From positions 124,001 through 188,000 of the forward strand of contig JAJTUQ010000008.1 in the NCBI GenBank assembly GCA_021399445.1: a stretch of DNA of 64,000 bases, given 5' to 3'. The stretch comes from Xylogone sp. PMI_703. Taxonomy: Eukaryota; Ascomycota; Leotiomycetes. The notes under the pieces were generated by a model. It made no database searches. It was not told where the DNA came from and saw only the letters and a list, made by a program, of their open reading frames with translations. Positions 20,757-31,849 of the stretch are shown one piece after another. Position 1 is the first letter of the stretch. The number at the start of each line of letters is the position of its first letter. The translations under genes and the position numbers were made by a program.

Positions 20757-20885
20757 GACAAAACAAAAATAGAGGGAGTGGCCTGTTTCTCAACTGTGTT
20801 AGTAATATTAAAGTCTTTGGCAATAATAGCGAAGATAAAGGTAAAAGATAACACGATAATCATAGTTGCCTATTTCTTTCTATAA
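20757..20885 (-). pseudogene. Fragment of DHA1-type MFS transporter (third paralogue)
   Basis: A minus-strand remnant reading YRKK-stop-ATMIIVLSFTF, then AIIAKDFNITNTVEKQA, PSIFVL. It matches the TM1-TM2 region of the intact transporter at 46078 (SSFTFISP, ..EFNISNDIEKQLTLSIFVLA) and even better the decayed copy at 34030-35854 (GKDFNITNTVEKQAILSIF). About nine residues around SP-STMVAP are deleted, and the homology ends abruptly on the 3' side. Confidence 0.75.
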
Positions 20886-21337
20886 GCCGAGTTTGTTGTC
20901 TTTCTAGGCCCTTCAGACTAGTATAACCGTAACACTTCTCTCTTATATATTCACCGCAGATACGTAACGCCGCGGCGATATTCAACGCCGAGACTTGTCT
21001 AGAACAGAAATCTAGATGCTAATATTATATTATACAGGTGCAGGCCGTAATTTTGTTCTCGTCCGAGAATGCAACAGCAGTGACCAAGTTACTATATAAC
21101 CTTCAATCTTCGACAGCTTTGCTTGGTCGTCCTCCTGAGCATGATTGTCTCATTGTGCAACACGAACGACTAGCCGTGAGCATTAGGTTACATCTGAGTC
21201 TTGCGAAGAAATGATGACACCTATTCGTATCCGTCTTAGTCGCAAAATACCGGTATATAATTACCATGATGAGAAAGTTTTCTTATATAAACACCAGTGT
21301 TATATCATAAGGAGAAATTGAATTTATCTAATAATAC
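20886..21337. other. Intergenic, AT-rich
   Basis: No gene. Contains sequence upstream of the MFS fragment and the 3' flank of the regulator gene ending at 21338. Confidence 0.35.
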
Positions 21338-23786
21338 TCAAGAGTTTTGGTAGGTCGACCACGGATAACTTTCCTCCGAGCCATATCCATAAACATCCGA
21401 ATATTGCGAAAACGGCCAGGATGTTTGGGGCAACACGGCACTGGTGTTACGACCTAATTCTACCCCGAAAGTTACCGGCGTCGCAAGGTCATCCAGTGGA
21501 ACTCCTGCGGCAAGGTAAAGTCCAAGTGATTGTTCACAGGACTCTTGAGACCAGGTCGTGCAGCCTTCTTGAGCCATATTATTTCCAAAATCTTGAAATT
21601 CAAAGGAATCGTCACAGCCCTCTCTCGTAAGAACCGCACCGCAGTCAAAGGCACTTGTCGTGCCCACTTGGCCATCCGCTTTGCCTCTATTATTTACAAG
21701 ATCATCAAAAGTGGAATGGTCTATTTCGGAGACCATGTTTGTCTGAAATAGAGTGGGTTAGCTTCAGGGCAACACATAATAGGCGCATGGTGTTGGATTA
21801 CTTCGCCTAACTGCCCCCGAGGATCTAACGACATCTCATTTAGTTGTGGGAAATCATCCGTCAAGGCTTGCAGGAACACATTTTTAGAGCAGTTGGGTGG
21901 GGAAAGACCTCTTAAGGTGTCCAAAACAAACTGGAGTGACGATCTTATCGGTGCGTTCCTATGCTGCCCTAGTTCCTGCAGCAACACCCTTGCCGCTTCA
22001 TATAGCAAGAAGGATACCAAGGTATCAACCTAACTTCTTAGTACGATGCATGGATACCGAATTGAAATACGAACCGGACGAAGGTCAAGGTGGCTAACGA
22101 TGCTGACTATGTCTGCCACCTGGGAGGCCTCAGAAAAGCATTTGGTCTCAGTCTGAGAGACCCTTTCCTGACTTGCCGCATATGTCCTCAAACCATAGCT
22201 CACCCTGTCGCGAAGATATATTGAGCAGGTGAGCTTAATTAGTTTTGACAGTACAATATTCAAGTCAAATCCTCCTAACGAGAACGCGGGGACATCAGTC
22301 AAGGACAATGAGAGTTTTGAAAGCATAATTTCTAAGGATTGTTGGCGTCCCCAGAAACTTTCCGCCGTATCATCTGACACTGGTGATTGACTCTGACTCA
22401 GAATAGTTCCACAGAAGTTCGTCAACACGATCAGAATAGCAAAGGACGAAAACGACATCAAATCCTCGGAGTTCACCGTGGTTAAAAGAGACCAAGACTC
22501 CGGCCCTTTACATTGTTGGTATGATGCTTCTAATGATGGGAGGTTCGTCATAATCTGTGGTGGTACACATGTTAGACCCACGTAGCAGATTGTGTCAAAG
22601 GAGCAAGCGTGACAATTTATAACACAAACCTACATCTCTCTCATCAATGAGCACAGGTAATCGCTTTGCAATGCTCACAAAACGATCAAGACAGAATATC
22701 GCCCAGAATGTCCTCCGTCTTTCTTCTGCTTCTGTCCAGTCTCGTGCATCTGGCAGTCGCAGTATCTCCCTTTCTCGAGGTGATCTGTCCAAGCGAAACA
22801 GGCCCATGTTTTGAGCCATGCGCACGGCTCGTCCCGTAGTCAGAAGAGCACTGTAGGACATCCTGTTCAAAAGCTCGTATCTGGCAACTAATGCCCAAGC
22901 CTGTAAAACCGCGATCTGTTCATTTCCGCTGCATTCCAACTCCGCAAGTTCCAGAAGGCTGCGAGAACGGCGATATAGCCGTTCTTGAAGATTGATATAT
23001 TGTGGGCAGAGTGACGCTGCAAGTGCCCACATCGCACACCGAAGGTACAGAGGGGGTTGCAATGGTTTTGCAAGACAGATCGCCTCTTTAAACCGTGCAA
23101 TGTGGATGAAAGGTGTCAGAGCGTGTATTTTCTGAAAGTATACCCGTTCTCTATTATCGAATCTTAGTGAGCCATCTCAACTTGAACCAGCGATAGGAGA
23201 GCACTACAGGTAATCAATTGTCATTTGGCACAGTGGAACCTTGGAAGACTCTCGAGTAGGTCGTTCCCTGGGTTCTTTTGCAAACATTGGAGGCGGGCTT
23301 GCCGATCGAGTCTCCAGTGCGCTCCAGTGACCTTCGTCTGATAGGGGACGACAGCTCGCGCCGGTCCCCTCAGAGAGAACACCCGTCCTTTCATCATATC
23401 CGGCATCCCCTGTGTTGAGAAGGGCTTCGGTCCGGGCTGGGGTGCCACAACAGGTCAGCAAGAGTCGGAGGGCATGTGTTTTCAAGAGCAAAACGCTTGG
23501 GCCCAGCTGGAAATTAATCTGAGGAAATAAAGAGGCTCGCCTCATTCCACCAACCTAATTTTTCGCGCAAGACAATAAGCGCCCCCTTCTTGGGGCCTCT
23601 CTTGCGATGTAAATGATCATAGGAGCATGCGATCTGCAACCTCTTGCACTGACTACAGCTAGGCTTTTGTTTGTCGCAACCAAGCTTTCGCTTCCTGCAC
23701 GTCGCGCATGCAACTCCAGTAGCGCCTTTCGCATGCCGTGTGTCGCCTGCACTGCTATGCCCGCTCTCGCTCGATCGAGTCGACAT
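21338..23786 (-). CDS. Zn2Cys6 transcription factor, CTF1-like regulatory domain
   Basis: The start at 23786 opens a zinc cluster C27-x2-C30-x6-C37-x6-C44-x2-C47-x6-C54 with RKRKLG, then a basic RKRGPKKG segment. Downstream blocks follow the family: FQKIHALTPFIHIARF, LQPPLYLRCAMWALAASL, AVRMAQNMGLFRLDRS, AEERRRTFWAIFCLDRFVSI and a C-terminal VSFLLYEAARVLLQEL. Introns with clean joins are 23207-23163, 22633-22555 (joining LIDERD to IMTNLP), 22074-22030 (joining LRP to VDTLVS) and 21801-21743 (joining LGE to TNMVSE). The first intron, near 23550, is ambiguous: the short splice gives a stop, and a longer one ending about 23440 restores the frame. If that is not used, exon 1 is broken. Nuclear DNA-binding role inferred; no target gene evident nearby. 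Confidence 0.78.
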
Positions 23787-24079
23787 TTTGATGATGGCGG
23801 TAGTCTGCGCGTTCCGAGGTAGTAGGGCGAAGATGGGAATATATAGGAGTAAGGCCTGGCTGGATCAGCACGGGTCCGACAATCCCGAAGTGGAGTACAT
23901 GCTTGGAACAGCACGTAGTCTGACCGCACTACACCACTTTAATGCACGCTATATAGGGGGGCCGACGACCAGGCCTTAGCCATACGATCTTGCCACGGTA
24001 TACAAATACTGTAGGGGTCAAGCTAGCGGCCGGCCAATTTGCCGGGTCTTCATCCTAACTCTATGGAATATCTCGGGTA
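23787..24079. other. Upstream region of regulator gene
   Basis: GC-richer 5' flank of the Zn2Cys6 gene, ending at the TA target (24078-24079) of the next element. Confidence 0.4.
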
Positions 24080-24853
24080 ACGTAATTCCCGGTCGGTCGG
24101 GCCACCCGGTCGGTCGGGTCACTTCCTTACCAAAACACCAATTCTATGAACACCACCAACTTTACTCAATTATTATTCAATCATAACACGTCAAAATGCT
24201 CAAAATGCCACCTTTAGAGTAAGAAGGGAGAATCCTTTTAACTATAAACGTAATAAAAAATCAACAAATTAAGTCTATTCAAAGTGTAACACGTATTTAC
24301 AACGTTCCTTGTACAACACTTGGTGTATGTTTAAAAGGCCAGGTCTAAATAATAATTACTTATAACAAAAGCTTTAGAATAACTTAAACAGAAGAGTAAT
24401 CATTAAAACGATAGATAATCTTTATGAGGAAGTGTGGATTACCTCTTAAACCTTTAAGTGTGTAAGTAATAACTAATTTGTTAATTTTTAAACATAATAA
24501 ATTTACTCTTTCATCTTTAGTGAGTAAAAATTAATTTAATGACTATATAAGACATTATTTTAACTTTAAAACTAAGTATATACATTGATATAACTATAAA
24601 CAGGCCAAATGTGAAGATCTAAAGATTATCTAACATTAATTTAAACAAGTATTAATAATTAAAGTTAAGTATAAGATTTTAGATAAAGACACTTATAATT
24701 TTAATAAGATTAACTTTATTATAAGTATAATTATTATTATTAAAATAATCATATCCTCTGATTATTTTAGTAAACCTTCACTTTTATAACTTAATAATAA
24801 AGAGTAAGTTACTGTAATTAAAGTAATTAATGTCATTAAATAAATAATATTAT

Positions 24854-25242
24854 TGTTATAACCCAACAGGGATTACTGAAGGCCTAAGGCTTAGTAACTG
24901 ATCTATACAGAGAACCTGATGCATGGGCCCTGGGTTACGTGACCTGTACAAAGTATATTCGGTATATTAAGTATAGTTATATACTTAATATACTGAATAT
25001 ACAGGACAAAGGACTAACATCATAAGAACACTTAAAAATAAAGATATATTTATAATTTAAATAATATTTAAGGAGTAAGAAGCTCTTAAACAGATAAAAG
25101 TTTTATGCTTAACTTTAATTGATTTATAATATATTTACATTTTATAATAATAAAGCTTATCTTTATAAAGTGATTCTTTAACCTTTTACTTTCTTTTATC
25201 ATTTAAGTAATAAAAACCTTATATCTTAGTAAGAACGTTATA
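24854..25242 (-). mobile_element. Solo LTR (family 1), RIP-mutated, target duplication ATTAT
   Basis: Reverse-oriented family-1 LTR: the plus strand starts TGTTATAACCCAACAGG and ends AAGAACGTTATA. ATTAT flanks both sides (24849-24853 and 25243-25247). The terminal CA has become TA on the far end, as RIP would do. Contains the palindrome TATATTAAGTATA..TATACTTAATATA in the variable hairpin position. Confidence 0.88.
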
Positions 25243-25794
25243 ATTATTTATAATTATTCTTAAAGGTAAAAGAACTCTTAAAGAGTAATATAATAATTTA
25301 TTATAAGGTTAAAGGCTTATTATAAGTAATAATAGTTAGACAAACAATAAAATTAACTTTAAATAACTTTAAAAAACCTTTAATCTATACATTAGATCTT
25401 ATATGAAAGATTAATATCATATACTTATTCTTAACAGCTATAAAAGTCATATAACCCCTGAGTTTAACCAGTATTACCTCTAAAACAAGATAATTATAGT
25501 TTATATATTTTTACACTTATCTTATATCCTTTAACCATTAAATATAAAGTGTTTTACTGTTTTAAAGTGATCATATGACGCTCTAGTAAAAGGTAAAATG
25601 TGATAAAACATTCATTATATTAATAAGTTTAATTTTTTGATACATATCCAATTATACGTTAAGCCACTTTTATAACAAACAATATTTGTTAAAGATTTAC
25701 AGGAATAAGGTTAATTTTATACAATTCAAGTCATGTGTTATTTAAATTGTATGTAAAGTTAAAGAAGACTATTACTCCTCCTGAGAGTACTTAT

Positions 25795-26202
25795 TGTCAC
25801 GACCCCACGTTGATGCCTCAGGAATAAACGTCGAGGGGTCAGGACAGCGAAACCTCGTGGCCACGGGACTGTTGGACCTAGGGATCACGTGACCAGGTCG
25901 CCAAGCTCGATCAGGGGAATCAGGACTGATCGAGCTGATCCTTGGGATCAGGGCTGGTCTGTACTGATTCCCCTCCTTCTACCCTAAACAGAATACTTGA
26001 GAACAAAGGGACCCCTGTAGTCTAGAAAGTATTTAAGGAGCAGGAAGCTCCCAAGTAGATAGGAGCTTCGTGCTCAACTCAATTGATTTACAGCATACCT
26101 GCATTTCATAGTAAAGTTCTACAATCTAAGTTTCACTTGCTCCCTTTACCTCTCAAGCCTATTATTTGAGTAATAGCCAAACCCCAACGTAGGAACGTTA
26201 CA
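25795..26202 (-). mobile_element. Solo LTR (family 1), unmutated, target duplication CTTAT
   Basis: Reverse-oriented family-1 LTR: TGTCACGACCCC..GGAACGTTACA with CTTAT at 25790-25794 and 26203-26207. It keeps normal base composition although its host element is RIP-saturated, so it inserted after the host was mutated. Contains the GGAGCTTCGTGCTCAACTC block shared by the family, in inverted orientation. Confidence 0.9.
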
Positions 26203-26549
26203 CTTATAGTAATACTAATACACTTTAAGCCTCTAAGACACCTCATAATTTAATTTATGCGTAAACAATGTGGAAATAACTCTTCTACGCCTACTAAAGT
26301 GGCCTTACAGTAATTAATTAAGGGGTTCAAGGAAGTCTTATATAACGAGATATTTTTAACTAAAGAAGTACAATAATTGAAGGATGTTATTCAATCTTTA
26401 CAGTAAAAATCTAAAAGATCTAGAAAGCTAATACCTTAAAGTGGCTTGTTAACAGCAGAGGAGGCCCAGTAAGCACTTTAATCGCATATAATAACTCAGG
26501 AAAAAGTAATAAGGTTAAATCTTTTAACATCTGAAGGTAACTTGTCAGT

Positions 26550-26774
26550 ACTAAAGTAACAGCCACTAAAGTAACAGCCACTAAAGTAACAGCCACTAAA
26601 GTAACAGCCACTAAAGTAACAGCCACTAAAGTAACAGCCACTAAAGTAACAGCCACTAAAGTAACAGCCACTAAAGTAACAGCCACTAAAGTAACAGCCA
26701 CTAAAGTAACAGCCACTAAAGTAACAGCCACTAAAGTAACAGCCACTAAAGTAACAGCCACTAAAGTAACAGCC
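26550..26774. repeat. 15-bp minisatellite, 15 perfect units
   Basis: ACTAAAGTAACAGCC repeated 15 times without a single mismatch, plus a partial unit (ACTAAAGTG). It sits just before the zinc-knuckle codons of the dead transposase. In the transposase frame each unit reads P-L-K-stop-Q; restoring one C-to-T change would give P-L-K-Q-Q. The long LVAVT ORF on the other strand is only a product of the repeat. Confidence 0.95.
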
Positions 26775-27152
26775 ACTAAAGTGCTCAAAGTGTGGAATTA
26801 TAGGCCATAAAAGTAATAAGTGCCCTAATTTAACTAATAACCTAGATATATTGTAATATAAGCGTTAGTGGTTAAGTATTCAGTATTTTGTATTCAGATG
26901 GTGGTGAAAGTGGCCCGACTGACCGGGAATTACGTTATCGCAAGTCTCTTTAGGCCTGAACACACAATCTACACTTGCACCTGATTCTGATTTTTTTTTG
27001 TTGTCTATATTATACTTGTATCTTAATTTGACCCTGCAACTTTCAACTTTGGAAGGCTTTATAATTGACAATATAAAGTTAAATATTTAAGTGGTGTTAC
27101 TACCTACAGACCCATTCAGGCAACTCCAAAGTGACTTACGGTACTTACAAAT

Positions 27153-27634
27153 TGTAACGTTCCTACGTTGGGGTTTGGCTATTACTCAAATAATAGGCTT
27201 GAGGGGTAAAGGGAGCAAGTGAAACTTAGATTGTAGAACTTTACTATGAAATGCAGGTATGCTGTAAATCAATTGAGTTGAGTACGAGGCTCCTATCTAC
27301 TGTAAACTATCTACTTATATAGTGAGTGTATTCTTGTTGGGACCCTAGGACCCTTGGACCCTTAAGGTCCCAAGGTCCATCACGTGACCTAGCCGCCTAG
27401 GAGATTCCTACCACCCAAAGTCTAGCAACAGGATTCTGTCAGTAGAATTCTACCAGCGCTTTCCTATCAGTCATGTTCGACTAGTGCATCCCTACCAGTA
27501 GAGTACTACTAGTCGCGACCGCACTCATCGGTGTCATTATTGCCGTCTCATGTTTTACTGTTATAAAGTTCGTGCCGGCTTGTGGAAGTACAAATCCACT
27601 GGTAGATTTCGGCTGTCAACCCTGGGTCGTGACA
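27153..27634 (+). mobile_element. Solo LTR (family 1), target duplication CAAAT
   Basis: 482 bp, TGTAACGTTCCTACGTTGGG..CCTGGGTCGTGACA, flanked by CAAAT at 27148-27152 and 27635-27639. It has the family's GAGGCTCCTATCTAC block, a TATATAG stretch, a GGGACCCTAGGACCC../..GGTCCC hairpin and CACGTGACC. Confidence 0.92.
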
Positions 27635-27737
27635 CAAATATGCCAATAAAATTTATATACTCGCTAGTTAGCTGTGTCCTTAGCTAGTTAGCCGTCATGC
27701 TCAAATTTTGCTATCTTAATCGTGACGGCAGGGTTTC

Positions 27738-28460
27738 CTACATCAGTTGATGGTCAAGAACTACGAGCGCCCGTGAATCTAAATTTCTAATATGCCACCA
27801 CAATATCACTGGGTCCGGGAAGCCTCTTATGGATATTGTCACTTGATCCACTAGGCCTTGTTTAATGTATGTACCATCCTGACTAATATTCTTACTATAA
27901 AATGGCTCTGTCGTTTGTTCCTCCGCCTCTGCTACGAGATCTTGAAGCGCCTGGCGCGTATCCGCATGATCGCCGTCGAAGTTATACACCATACATATGT
28001 TGAGTGTCTGTTTATCATTGCGCAGGACCAAGTTCTTCCGGAAGCACTTGGTGCCATTGATAATCTGAAACCCCCAGATCTCGTATACCTTTTCAGCCCC
28101 GCCTTGAAGCTGTCTTCAACATTAGCTCACCGTCAAAGTCCTCCCAGCTAGTGAGGATGTAAGGATCCATGTTTTCAAGGTCATCTCGCTGCACCAACTT
28201 TGCCTGCCGTCTGACTATGCCGAACAAACCATCCTTAGTCATAAAGGGCTGGTCATCAACAGTTAGAAACTCGGCGCTCCGGATGCGTCCAGGGTATGCC
28301 ATGTGTATCACATATATGTGTCAAGCCCTTGCATCCACCAAGGCCTCTATACGAGCAACGATTTTCGTGTGCCGTAGGACAAAGCGCGTCAGCCAATTGG
28401 TACCCCAGAGCTGGAACATCGGGTCTAGGTCATCACTAAGCTCGTTGTTCTGTCATACTC
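27738..28460 (-). pseudogene. Unidentified fungal protein gene, broken
   Basis: Three minus-strand blocks in one order look like remains of a single coding region: DPMFQLWGTNWLTRFVLRHT..VARIEALVDARA-stop, HMAYPGRIRSAEFLTVDDQP..DDLENMDPYILTSWEDF..., then KGIRDLGVSDYQWHQVLPEE..LRNDKQTLNICMVYNFDGD to a stop at 27738. Stops (TGA) separate the blocks and no intron removes all of them. The composition and codon periodicity look protein-like, but I do not recognise the family and assign no function. Confidence 0.4.
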
Positions 28461-29271
28461 GAGTCACGATGAGCCAGGTTGGTTTTTAAGCGTGCGACTT
28501 GTAAATAAGACAAGAGATTTCAGAGTATAAAGGGGAAAAGCGTGGTAGCACTCACTAAGGAGTAATCGCCAGACATATTTTTCATGTGGAATGACGCCGG
28601 TGATGCCATTTTGATATATTGTTGAATGTTTGGTCTAGGAATGAAAGCAAAACACTTACCATTTATTATGTAGCTCCTTACTCAAAGTTCAATTTTGTGG
28701 TCTCCCCTTATATCCTATTTCTCCTCCTCGTTAAGCAAGCCAAACGAAGCTAATGTCAAGTCAGATAACGATGATGATGATTGATTGATTGATACTATTT
28801 AACGTCTGAGTTGCTCTAAGAGCCTCCGAAATCGAAGATAGGACGCTAGGAGTAAACTCTTAGAAACCAGAGGTCTATGACCTTGTAAGTACATAAAATT
28901 TACGTGGTAAGTATTTAAACTGAGATTAGCTATAGAGCTTTCTTTTATGCTCTAGCCCTTTTGCTCCTTATGGCACTTACACTCACATTAAATTCTAAGA
29001 CAAAGAAAATAATCCTGTATATAACATATAAAAAGATTTTATTAATAGGTTAACTTTTAGTAAGAATAAGTATCTTTGTAAAAGTAATTTTTACGTTATT
29101 ACTTTAATAATAAAGAAATACCTTTATTAGTACTAAAAAGCTATAGTATAAAGGTAAAAAGAAGCCTTTAAGGGTAATTAATACACTTTTAAATAATCTT
29201 ATAAAAGAAAAAGTAAAATCATAATTTTAAAAAGTTATAAAAGTAATATAACTTAACCTTTTATAACGTTC
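28461..29271. other. Spacer, increasingly AT-rich
   Basis: 28770-28795 has short GAT/GATT microsatellite runs. From about 28980 the sequence becomes very AT-rich and RIP-like, leading into the LTR fragment at 29272; no frame can be read. Confidence 0.35.
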
Positions 29272-29535
29272 TTATTAAGATATAAGGTTTTTATCACTTA
29301 AATGATAAAAGAAGGTAAAAGGCTAAAGAATCACTTTATAAAGATAGGCTTTGTTATTATGAAATGTAAGTATACTATAAATTAATTAAAGTTATGTAAG
29401 TATAAAGCTTTTATCTATTTAAGAGCTTCTTACCTTTTAAATACTATTTAAGTTATAAAGGTGTTTTTGTTTTTAAGTATTCTTATAATGTTAGTCCTTT
29501 GTCTTGTATATTTAGTATATTAAGTATATTATTTA
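29272..29535 (+). mobile_element. Truncated RIP-mutated family-1 LTR
   Basis: Starts TATAACGTTCTTATTAAGAT (TGTAACG.. with RIP changes) and matches, in opposite orientation, the LTR at 24854-25242 through GTATAAAGCTTTTATCTATT and the TATATTTAGTATATTAAG block. It stops near the hairpin position, so the 3' third is missing. No target duplication. Confidence 0.7.
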
Positions 29536-30224
29536 TTAAAATGTAATGTATAAAATGAATAAATATAAAAGTATATTATTTTTTAATAAAAATAAAGTTT
29601 AAGACTTTTATCCTTTTTTTACTTTTTCTTAACTTTTTACTATGAACTAAAAGGGCAAAATAAGCATATCAAGCTGTTCTGAAGGAGGTAAAGAAAGAAA
29701 TTTTCTTATGAAACAGATTAAGACTTAGCTTCTTCGTGTTGATATAAAGGATCCTTGAATAGCATATGCACATGTTCAAAAGGGATGTTAAGAGTCAAGC
29801 CGTTGAATTCAAACTGTAGCACGGAACGCTATTTCATCCAGTTTGAGTTCTGGGGGTGAGAGTCCTGATTCTCAGAGTAGCAATGAGGAGGGAGTGGTAG
29901 AAAACACGGGAAGAATGGATTAGGCAGGCACAGAATTATATTGCAAATCTCTAAGAAACTAAAATACAAGTAGGGCTCACAACTTCCCTACCACGCTTTC
30001 CCTCAGTGATCAGGACTTTTGCCATATGGCTCACCGTTCTCCCCTGATTTGAGAGGTCGGTCCAACCCAAAAACCTCCCTCTACGTCCTCTGCCCTGTTT
30101 GCTCCTTAAGCCTGTATCAGCCCGCCTAAGCCTGCTGCTCTATAGCTCTTCTTACAGACCGACATCCGCGTCCGTCCTCTCGGGCCATATAGACAGTGTC
30201 ATGCCAACCTTGTGCTAGCCAGTC

Positions 30225-30360
30225 GCTGCCATTATATACCACGCCTCATAACTAGCTAGTTACTTCACGTTACCCTGCCAGATCTCTCCTCACAACAGGG
30301 CCGACCATGTCTCACAGGAGTTACGTAGCATACATTCCTAGCCAAGCAACGTATGAACGC
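30225..30360 (+). repeat. Dispersed repeat, copy 1 (second copy near 61016-61150)
   Basis: GTCGCTGCCATTATATACCA with following blocks (CACGCCTC, GTTACC..CC.GATCT..CCTC, GCC..GCA.CGTA.GA) recur in the same order and orientation near 61016-61150. Ends and nature unknown. Confidence 0.5.
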
Positions 30361-30415
30361 TTTTCCCTCCCACTAACCAAAGTAAAGCAAATCCTTTCCC
30401 CTTCTCTGACCATCT

Positions 30416-30534
30416 GCTGTGCCCGTACTCCCACATCCTGCTTTGCCCGTAGTCCAGTATCCTGCTTTGCCCGTAGTCCAGCTTCCTTTCATTTAACGAG
30501 AGCTTCGAATATCTTCGTTTAACGAGAGCTTCGA
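30416..30534. repeat. Short tandem/direct repeats
   Basis: Three 24-bp units (30416-30439, 30440-30463, 30464-30487) with the core TGCTTTGCCCGTAGTCCAG. They are followed by two copies of TTTAACGAGAGCTTCGA (30492-30508, 30518-30534). Confidence 0.75.
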
Positions 30535-30935
30535 CAGTCATACGAAAGTCTGTCGGGTGACTGTTGACACGCGTGTGTCTCGAATACCGTTCGGTGAAAA
30601 TTTTTGCGTCGTACCCCAGAGGTGTCCTATCAAGTGTCTAGACATCGGATCCACGTCGAAATACCTTCGAAGGCCTGATTCCTACACAGATAAACACTTG
30701 TCGGATGGTTTTCATATCCATTTTGATGGTAGTCCTCTGTTCTGTTGATGCAGCTCGTCATCGTCATCCAACCGGTGAGCAGCCGTCGAACGACAACAAC
30801 ACCATTAACAGCTCCATCGAATGCGCTTGTCTCTCGTTGGCTCTATGATGATATTACAACCATAGGTTCGTAGCCAGCACCACGGACAGGTGGGAGTTCG
30901 ACTTTGCTGGCCTCAAGTCAGATAACTTGAACCGG

Positions 30936-31000
30936 AACTAGGGCGCAGATAATATTTGTCCGCGGGCCAAATATTCGCCGGCGGTAGGAATCGTGGGTCG
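30936..31000 (+). repeat. Short copy of the SDR upstream sequence
   Basis: GAACTAGGGCGCAGATAAT and TTTGTCCGCGGGCCAAA match GACTAGGCTGCAGATAAT and TTTTGTCCGTGGGCCAAA near 52350-52380, in the same orientation. The related sequence at about 31338-31400 is in the opposite orientation. It is thus a third piece of this upstream module. Confidence 0.6.
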
Positions 31001-31616
31001 GCAAATGGCTACCCCCTCTTTTTCCTTCATAGCAAAAATTAGGATATAAGTGGACGGGCAAAAGAAGTTGGGCTGTCTCTGCTGATAGTCTGCCATATCG
31101 GACGACGAGGAATAGCTACTATAAGACAAATATATAGGATTAGGTTAGCATGGATGCCTAGGACGGTCGAAGTTGTTTAATGTGAGATTTTCGCGATGGT
31201 ATCTCTAACGGTTGGCGTGAGGAGAGAGGGTGGCTGAGGCTGTCATTGATGCAACGTTCCCACATCATAAGTCTCTTATTATTGCAATTCCAGGGAACCG
31301 GCCATTAATTATCTGGTATAGATAAACCATTCATTAGCCGGAACATCTTTGGCCCACAGAAAAAGGAGAAATTGAAGCATAGCCTCGATTTGACTAATAG
31401 CGTGTCTGGTTCACTAGTGACTCGTAATCCGTATGGACTTCTTGACACGTAAAGCCATTTACTCTTGTTGCTACGAGGGTTATCTGTGGCAAAAGAAAGC
31501 CGCTATTAGTCGAGTCGAGTAAAGACCCCGTCCTTAATTGAGCTGATTACTTACATGGTGGTGTACGAGGTCTTCTAGTTAGGCGCTCAGCATCTCTATT
31601 TGTTCATGTGGGACTA

Positions 31617-31760
31617 CAGTAAAACCCCGCTATAAGGATCGATATAAGAATACACTATTAAAATCCTCGGTAATATCCTTAAAGTTTCCGGTTCCGTAGG
31701 GGTATTTTTTGGTGCAAGTTTTCTCGGTCCCGAGCGTATCCTTATAGAGGGGTTTTACTG
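31617..31760. mobile_element. 144-bp pogo/Tc1-type MITE, TA target, empty site known
   Basis: Ends CAGTAAAACCCCGCTATAAG and the inverted CTTATAGAGGGGTTTTACTG give a TIR of at least 22 bp with one mismatch, bordered by TA at 31615-31616 and 31761-31762. The homologous sequence upstream of the intact SDR (about 52090 on the minus strand) continues across a single TA without the element. That proves the insertion and its TA duplication. Too small to code; mobilised in trans by an unseen pogo-type transposase. Confidence 0.92.
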
Positions 31761-31849
31761 TACATATATTCTTCCAAATACAAATAAACACCTTCTTTTT
31801 TTTAATTTTTAACTCTGATTAGTGTTGTTTAGTGTTATCCATATTCAAT

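Larger units (their letters stand above)
24080..26935 (+). mobile_element. RIP-mutated Fot1/pogo-like element with nested LTRs and minisatellite
   Basis: TIRs ACGTAATTCCCGGTCGGTCG.. at 24080 and its inverted form ending at 26935, both bordered by TA (24078-24079 and 26936-26937). Between them runs a full-length relative of the 48355 transposase, recognisable codon by codon (for example YIRRYNYKR at about 24580 and the knuckle CSKCGIIGHKSNKC at 26782). It is saturated with C-to-T and G-to-A changes on both strands and dozens of stops: classic RIP. Two solo LTRs and their 5-bp duplications account for about 800 bp of the 2,856 bp, and the tandem array accounts for 225 bp. Confidence 0.9.
29536..31337. 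other. Repeat-like intergenic stretch without a gene
   Basis: No convincing ORF. Holds small direct repeats at 30416-30534, a dispersed repeat shared with 61.0 kb, and a short copy of an SDR-promoter sequence (listed separately). Confidence 0.35.

Noticed and set aside
26550..26774. Possible CRISPR-like array
   Set aside because: Units are contiguous with no spacers and the genome is eukaryotic; it is a minisatellite.
26420..26788. 122-codon minus ORF made of LVAVT repeats
   Set aside because: It is the translation of the 15-bp minisatellite; the array lies in a dead plus-strand transposase.
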